Positions 57,751-64,000 of a stretch of 64,000 nucleotides of DNA are shown here, one piece after another (positions within the stretch are counted from its first letter, which is position 1; every line of letters begins with the position of its first letter). A program made the position numbers and the translations under genes. The notes under the pieces were generated by a model. It saw nothing but the letters and a program-made list of their open reading frames with translations, had not been told where the DNA came from and did not search any database. Source of the DNA: Zygnema cylindricum (Eukaryota; Streptophyta; Zygnematophyceae; Zygnematales; Zygnemataceae); the NCBI GenBank assembly GCA_037447655.1, contig JBBHKE010002882.1, positions 339,612 to 403,611 of the forward strand, read 5' to 3'.

Positions 57751-58390
57751 TTTCAATGAATATCCTCCTTCAAAGATTTTTGCTTAGCCTTTGGTGGATT
57801 TGCATCCACTTTTCTGGAAGCACATTGGCTATGTAGCGTGTAAGGTTATCGTCGCTTGTCTATCGTGGATCACATCATACTTTTTATTGGTGTACAAATT
57901 GTAGCTGTTTAATGTGTGGCTAGTGTTACGAGATTAGCCACAAACTAAATATGTTGACCTATTGCTTTGATGATGCTTAAAAGAAAAATAATGGATAGTC
58001 AATGTTTAAGCCTATAAGCTTGAAGAATCTTGGCAAATCTCAAGTAAACATGTTTCATTCAAGTAATAGAAGAAGTGGGATGGAATGGTTTGGAAATGTC
58101 TGACATTGAATAGACAACCTTTTTTTCTAGGTAATGGAGGCGAGTCATTATTTTAGGAAATTTAGGCCATGGCTTTTCTATTTTGCTTTTTTTTGTTTTT
58201 ACTATCTCGACGTGTTAACAATTTAATTTCGTGCATACTCTGGGTATGTTTACTCGCCAAAATTTTAGGTGTACCCCCCCTCGTGCATTAATGTTCATGT
58301 TTGTGTGAGACGTGCAGAAACATTTTCGTATTCATTAGTGTGGGTTTACTTTTACTACAATTTGTTCTCGTCGCTGTTTACTTTAGAGTT
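57751..58390. other. No gene recognised
   Basis: AT-rich, no conserved motif in any frame. Its right end leads into a MITE A fragment. Confidence 0.5.
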
Positions 58391-59179
58391 TGAAGATGAG
58401 GTGGCAAGACTAAACAGTCGGTTGAAAAGGCGAAGACGTCAAACTCAAGTACTTACTAAAGTTTCAAGATCATTTAAATTGTATTTTGTTTTGGACAATT
58501 TAGAACACTTTCCCATGTAACCGAAATTAGTTTTGAGACTTTGTTTTTTAGCGAAGATTTTATTAATTGCTTTGAAAGCGTTCTACTGTAACAAAATGAA
58601 ATCATTACTTTAAATTGTGACAAATGTAGACGTGGGTATAATTTTTGAAGGTTGTAGCCGACTACATTATTTGCGATAATTGATGAAGTTTACAAAATAA
58701 CGACAGTTGTAGGTAGGTATTACACTTAAGTTTCTAGCGACATGGTAGATGTTTAAGGTTTGTGATATTTTGATGTTACACTCACTAATCATAGTGCCGA
58801 CGTCACTTATTTTTAAGCTTTTTGACATGTTTTCCCGATTTTGTTTTTTCCTTCATTTTCACTCTACTTGCCATTAAAATACATCTAAAGATATTCAAAA
58901 ATAATATTTTTCGGAGATCTTTCATTTGATACTATTATTGCATTTTTTTATTGGTATAATTGTGAGATAAACACGATAATGGGAGAGGGAGAAAGAAAGA
59001 GTCGCCTTCACAGACCTCTATTTTGTGAAATTACATCCATTGCTCAAGGCCCCTGCACAACTCTTACACGGAAAAAAGTGAGCGGAAAAAAGAACATACA
59101 AGTTGGAAACGTGCTCTGGGTTGTTGTTTTGGTACTCCGCGTGGAATTATTTTCAAAAACCTCCAATGCGTGAGACGAA
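58391..59179 (+). mobile_element. Two MITE A fragments, right part then left part
   Basis: 58,391-58,490 matches the right part of MITE A (the GTTTGAAGATGAG block onward). From TTA (58,500-58,502) a left end GAACACTTTCCCATGTAACC starts a new copy at 58,503, which is cut at 59,179 by a copia LTR. Confidence 0.6.
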
Positions 59180-60286
59180 TGTTAAAATTAATGGTTCTTT
59201 TAGTATTTTCTAGGTCTTAACATGTAAAATAAAATGCAGAAAAAAGAAGCTGAGGCATTTTGCCTCTAACTCCTCACTTCAGCTCCCACACTTGTCTTAT
59301 TCACAAAGGTTAAACAAGGAGCTAGAGCCATGGCTGCCTATGTTGCCTAGAGAGAGAGATACAAGTAGTAGATTTTGATTGGTTTATCGAAATGTATTCG
59401 ACGGACCCTAGATTTGATCTTGGTACTTATCGTCTGTTAAGTAAGCAGTAGCCGTTAGCTTTATCTTATAGTCTATGATTAGTACTGAGATATATAAGGT
59501 TTGATAAGTATTTAAAGATGGACGTATACATAAATTTATTTAACAGCATGAATAGACTTCTAACATAGACATAGTTAGAATAAACGTACGGCTTACGGTA
59601 CTTTACGAAATAAATACCTCGCATTTATTTCGACGGCGAAAAAAATATCGCGCATTGATTTTTGACGCCCAGAATTAAAAGCCGGTATAAGTGCCAAGAT
59701 TGCAGAATAAGTGCCGTGGCGGTTGCGGTCTCCGCCATGTCAAGCGCCACGTGGCACGACATCATTGGCTTGTGGCATCTCCGGAAAATATGTGAACTAA
59801 TCCGGATATGGCTAGCGTCAACATTTCAACAATTCCGTAAGATGGCTATACAGAATGCACCTCCACACTTTTACCTTTCTGTCGACATAATCTTTTGATT
59901 AGTGCCGTACTCTAGTAGTTGAGGGTTTAGAGAGGGATATAGGACTTAGAAAATTTGGTAGGTAGCTGCCTCTCTCCAAGAGTGCTTCTATACAAAATGT
60001 CAACTTTGACCCTTCATAACTTATTGCTCAGGTGAGCCAATTCAGAGATTTTTTTTTGCAATTGACTCGAAGGAGTCCTTCTTTCACACGGGTGAAGACG
60101 GTCAAAGTGTTTGTTTTTCAAGGTGGCAGTTAAAATTTTCCAAAAAAAAAGGGGTCAGGGTTATCCTAGTGGCTTCGTGTGAGCTTCCTATTTTTAGAAC
60201 CTATGGAGGTCTTAGAATTTCAAGTTATGGGCCCAACCTCTACAATGCCCATCATCAATGAAACTGACTTCATATACTAGAAGAGT

Positions 60287-61190
60287 ATGATGACAGGATC
60301 TTTATATGAGAAAAGGTTTTGGGGAATAGAGAATGGGCAGGTGAGGAGTCCATCCGGTTTTGGCATTCTTCCTAGGTTTCGATGAAGCAGATTCACCAGA
60401 GATGCAGATCCATCTGTAATGGAGGAGACAAAGGAAAGGGAGGTGGTGGACAAAGAAAACGAGAAGGAGACGATCACACCTAAAGCAATCAGTTCAGCAT
60501 TCATGTCATGTATTCCGAGTAACGAGAAAAATGATACTGATACCTAGGACTACAACAATATGGCGGCAAAGTACTTCACCTTCCACCATCTAACTAAAGG
60601 GCTTGCATCTTTTTATTTTAAAGTAGAGAGGGCATTCGATCTTTGGGTGACTCTTATAGAGATTTACTGAAGTGGTACGATTCAGCAACAGCAGTTGGCT
60701 GATTAAAAAATAAATGCATATATATATAAGAGGAGGACGATATTAGAATTTTTGTAATGAGCTCGCAACACTTTTCATTGAGCTAGAGAGTGCTAGAAAA
60801 ATAGAAACTGAAAAGGAAAAGGTTAACTGCTTGCTCATGAAGTTACAAGATGTGTTCGAGAATATAGTCAAACGTGTGCCGGACTTGCCGGACTTAAGGT
60901 AGATATCGAATTTAGTGGTAGGGATGATTCTCGTTTGGGAGAATATGATTTAGATCCGAAGTGGAGGAAAGAGTGGGCAAGCCATGACAGCTAAGACCAG
61001 TTCGAGGAGTAGAGATTCTAGAAAACTTGTCAGAAACTATGGAGGTGGGGGCCAAAAAATCAGACCGATGAGTTTGGACCCAGGGTTCCCAAGGGATTGT
61101 GTCAATTTTGTAAAAAACTAGGGCACTATATGGCAAATGCACCAAGCTAACCGAACTTTGGTTAAAGGAGGGGCAGATCGGTGAACCTCC
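60287..61190 (+). pseudogene. copia family 1 gag
   Basis: Begins MMTGSLYEKR and is interrupted by several stops. Gag landmarks FCNELATLFIELESARK and the knuckle LCQFCKKLGHYMA are visible, but a one-base loss after ATGGCA shifts the frame just before the last knuckle cysteine. Confidence 0.72.
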
Positions 61191-61211
61191 AAGAGGAATG
61201 AAAATGGCCCT

Positions 61212-61925
61212 GTGACACAAGTACATGAGGAGGAATCCGAGGACGAGCACGATGAGCTTTTGTTGGATGAGGAGTTCGAGGAGAAGACCGAGGTGAAAAT
61301 TCCTCAAAAGCAGAAATGTGATTTCGGAGGATTAAAAGATGAACAAGGTTGGATTATGGATTCAGGTTCCTCCATGCACATGTGTATGGACAAACATCTT
61401 TTCACTAAGATGAGAAAGATCCCCACCATAGAGATAAAGTATGGGGATAGGGGGGTACTCACCACTAGTTTGATAGGATCGGTAGATCTAAAAGTCTTAG
61501 TTGAAGAAAAGAAATCCACTGTGACATTCTCTGACGTGTTGTTTATTCCAGAGTCAAACAAAACCCTCATCTCAACGTCTGTGTTAGATGATAAGTGTTG
61601 TAAGACTAACAGTAGGAAGGGAACCTTCACTTCTAGCTTTGAGGAGGAATTTTATTTCACTGCTGAAAAAGGTAGCCAAGGGATATTTAGGCAGATTTTA
61701 AGCACTCAAAAGAAGAAATTTTACTATGTTGGTGTTCATGATATTATGTTGTGGCATAAGAGGCTTGGACATGTGCATTTAGATAAATTGAAAGAAATGA
61801 AAAAGATGAGAATAGTGGAAGGAATTCACTTTGGAGAAAGTGAAAACCTAAGTGACTGTAATGGTTGTACACAAGGTAAGGCACACAAGATACCTTTCCC
61901 TAAGGAAGCCACTTATAAAGGATGA
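61212..61925 (+). pseudogene. copia family 1 protease and pre-integrase region (open over 237 codons)
   Basis: Acidic stretch ESEDEHDELLLDEE, then GWIMDSGSSMHMC with D-S-G present, VLVEEKKSTVTFSDVLFIPE, and the pre-integrase motif LWHKRLGHVHLDKL followed by CNGCTQGKAH. The longest intact reading frame of this copy; a TGA ends it before the integrase core. Confidence 0.85.
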
Positions 61926-62640
61926 AAAGTTATAGACTTGGTACATATTGATATTTGGGGATCGGCCAAAGTGCTTTCTCCCGAAGGTAAGAGAATTATG
62001 ATGACAATCATTAACTATTGGTCTCGGTATTCTAGAGTGTATTTTTTGAAAAAAAAATCAATTGGTCTTGGTTGTCTAGAGTGTATTTTTTGAAAAATAA
62101 ACCAGAGGGCCCACAGATTATTAAGGAATATAAAGCGAGGAGTGAAAAATTCCATAAAACCGCCATTAAGAGAGGAAAGAGTGATAATAGTAGAGAGTAT
62201 ACCTCCTATCAGTATGAGAATTTTCTTAGACAAGATGGAGTGCAACATCAAAAGACAATCCTTGAAAATCCTGAGCACAATGGTGTAGCAGAGAGGTTAT
62301 ATAAGACACTAAGTGAGAGTGCCAGAAGTATGTTGTCGGAAAAAAGATGGGAAAGAGATTCTAGGCGGAAGCTATCTCAAAAACAGAGTTCTTACTTCGG
62401 TAGTAAAAGGCCAAACACCTTATGAGAGTTGGATCGGCATAAAACCAGATGTTTCACACCTAAAGGTTTTCCGTAGTCAAATGTTCAGTCTAGAGACAGA
62501 TCAGTCAAACTGGATGTTAGATGCGAAAGGAAAACCATGATATCTGCTAGGATATGATAAAGATGTAAAGGGATATAGAGTCTATGATCTTAAAAGCGAA
62601 GATATAATCCTAGTGAAGCATCTATAATAAAAGTGAAGTA
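61926..62640 (+). pseudogene. copia family 1 integrase core, rearranged
   Basis: HIDIWGSAK supplies the first aspartate, KSDNSREY the second (the usual NGGEY is altered) and GVAERLYKT the glutamate. A ~45-base segment encoding the WSR-SRVYFLK stretch is duplicated in tandem at about 62,010-62,100 with a frameshift. The tail DVKGYRVYDLKSEDIILVKHL ends at a stop near 62,627, where similarity to the 46-kb copy ends. Confidence 0.8.
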
Positions 62641-64000
62641 TTACTATAATGTTATGAATCGAATCTTGATCTTGTTCAACATCTCCACCATTTTACCTGT
62701 ATAAGAATAATAATAATAGCTTAAGTTTTGAAAAAATATACAAAATAAAGGGTACTAGTTGCTAAGAAGAAGTGGGAGTTAATGCACCACTTCAAAAATT
62801 CTATTTTATTTAATCAAAATTCTCGAAATTATATTGATGATTTATAAAAATTATAAATAATATCAACTACCCAAAATTACCAAACATTTTCTTGAAATAT
62901 ACCTCTTCATATTTGTTTGAAATCCCTAAAAAAAATTTAAGAACATGATACAATAACCTCGATAAAAATAAAACAAAAAAAACAAAAGGCAACAGGTTAT
63001 TATGCACGAGGAGGCCTTTAATAACCACAAATCTAAAGAAAAGGGTGTTTTCCCCCACCCTTTAATTATGTTGAAGTAAAAATGGGGGTCGACGTTAAAA
63101 AGTTGTAAAAAGAGGACGACGAGGGGGTGGGAATCTAGAGGCGGGGGGGGATTTACAAGGGGGTGGGGATCTAGAGGAGGGAGGAGATCCCAAACGGAGA
63201 GGGGGAGGTCAATTTTGGGGGGTGGGAGAAGTGTGAGGCGAGGGTCCTAACACTGAGAGGAAAAACATTATCAATAGTTAGTAGTTATTTTTATTCATTT
63301 TAAGTTAAAATCTCTGTTTCATAATAAAAACTTTGAATAAAACAAACACAAGACTTGACGCTGATAGGAAAAACATTATTAATAGTTAGTAGTTCTTTTT
63401 ATTCTTTTTTTGTTAAAATCTTTGTTTCATTATAAAAACTTTGAATAAAACAAGCACAAGACTTAACAGAGTAGACGACCTCACAAACTTGACCTGTAAA
63501 AATAATTCTATTTATACCCTTCCATCATATATATATATATATGAATATACTTCAAATATACATTTATATATATAATGAATTGATATCATATATATATATA
63601 AATATATTTATATGTATTTTATATATGCATATATATCTGGTGTATATATATAACTATACATATGTATATAGTGTATATATATCCTTATATATGCATATGC
63701 ACACATATATATGTATGTGTAAATACATATGTAAATACACATATCTACATGTATCTATATATATAAACACGTATATATATATATAGAAATATACATATAC
63801 ATATATATGTATATTCATCATATCATAATCATAGTAATTCGATGATACATACATTACAAAAACAATAAATTGAAACATTTTGCATAAATGTAAGAACCAC
63901 TTCAGGTTTGTAACAAACATCATTAAACAACAAGGTTCCTTTGGAATAAGGCTCACATTTGCAAATGTACTTGTTCTTTGATTTGTTATAGCCTTTTTTG
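62641..64000. other. AT-rich end region without genes
   Basis: G-rich stretch with GGGGGGTGGG words (63,083-63,240), a ~108-bp direct repeat (63,252-63,470) and TA/CATA microsatellite DNA (63,525-63,830). Apparent ORFs in the last part are Tyr/Ile repeats. Confidence 0.65.
63252..63470. repeat. Two tandem ~108-bp repeats
   Basis: AGGAAAAACATTATCAATAG… and AGGAAAAACATTATTAATAG… copies, each ending ACAAGACTTGAC / ACAAGACTTAAC, differ by about ten bases. Confidence 0.85.

Larger units (their letters stand above)
59180..62640 (+). mobile_element. Ty1/copia element, family 1, 5' two-thirds
   Basis: 5' LTR 59,180-60,222 (1,043 bp, TGTTAAAATTAATGG start, ATTTCA end), primer-binding site 60,223-60,237 with two mismatches, gag from 60,287, protease and integrase to about 62,640. 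RT, RNase H and the 3' LTR are missing. It landed in a MITE A copy at 59,179/59,180. Confidence 0.85.

Overview
The window is nuclear DNA of a plant-lineage eukaryote, probably a streptophyte (alga, bryophyte or other green plant; the species cannot be told from the sequence). The reasons are Ty1/copia retrotransposons with a primer-binding site exactly complementary to the anticodon arm of plant-type initiator tRNA-Met, a multi-exon F-box gene with GT-AG introns, many MITE-like elements, telobox-like AAACCCTA clusters and very long GA, TA and poly-A tracts. Nearly every long single-frame ORF is either retrotransposon debris or low-complexity sequence.

Layout. 1-12,531: a nested and tandemly rearranged pile of two copia families, all on the minus strand (family 1 with ~1.07 kb LTRs, family 2 with ~0.48 kb LTRs). 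12,532-15,076: low-complexity DNA. 15,077-23,973 (minus): a ten-exon F-box gene, invisible as a single ORF, whose exons join in phase into 341 codons plus stop. 15,728-~25,600 and 26,406-~37,540: two copies of a ~10.7 kb segment. The second copy carries exons 1-9 of the F-box gene but not exon 10, because the duplication breakpoint falls in intron 9. The distal part of the segment holds nested MITEs with TTA target duplications; one is present only in copy 2, giving an empty-site comparison. 37,545-39,520: unique AT-rich DNA with a weak candidate spliced gene, then a degenerate minisatellite. 39,523-40,696: a solo LTR with a perfect 5-bp duplication. 40,697-43,469: remains of a third copia-type gag. 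43,470-64,000: four more family-1 copia copies (43.5-49.4 kb, 49.4-50.9 kb, 52.6-55.7 kb, 59.2-62.6 kb), separated by and interrupted with MITEs, then AT-rich DNA.

How things fit together. The only gene with a good claim to cellular function is the F-box gene at 15,077-23,973, a predicted substrate adaptor of an SCF ubiquitin ligase. Its introns have absorbed satellites, MITEs and decayed copies of its own exons. The mobile elements are all damaged (stops, frameshifts, lost catalytic residues), and none looks autonomous. Splice predictions, MITE boundaries and target duplications were read by eye and not tested by alignment software.
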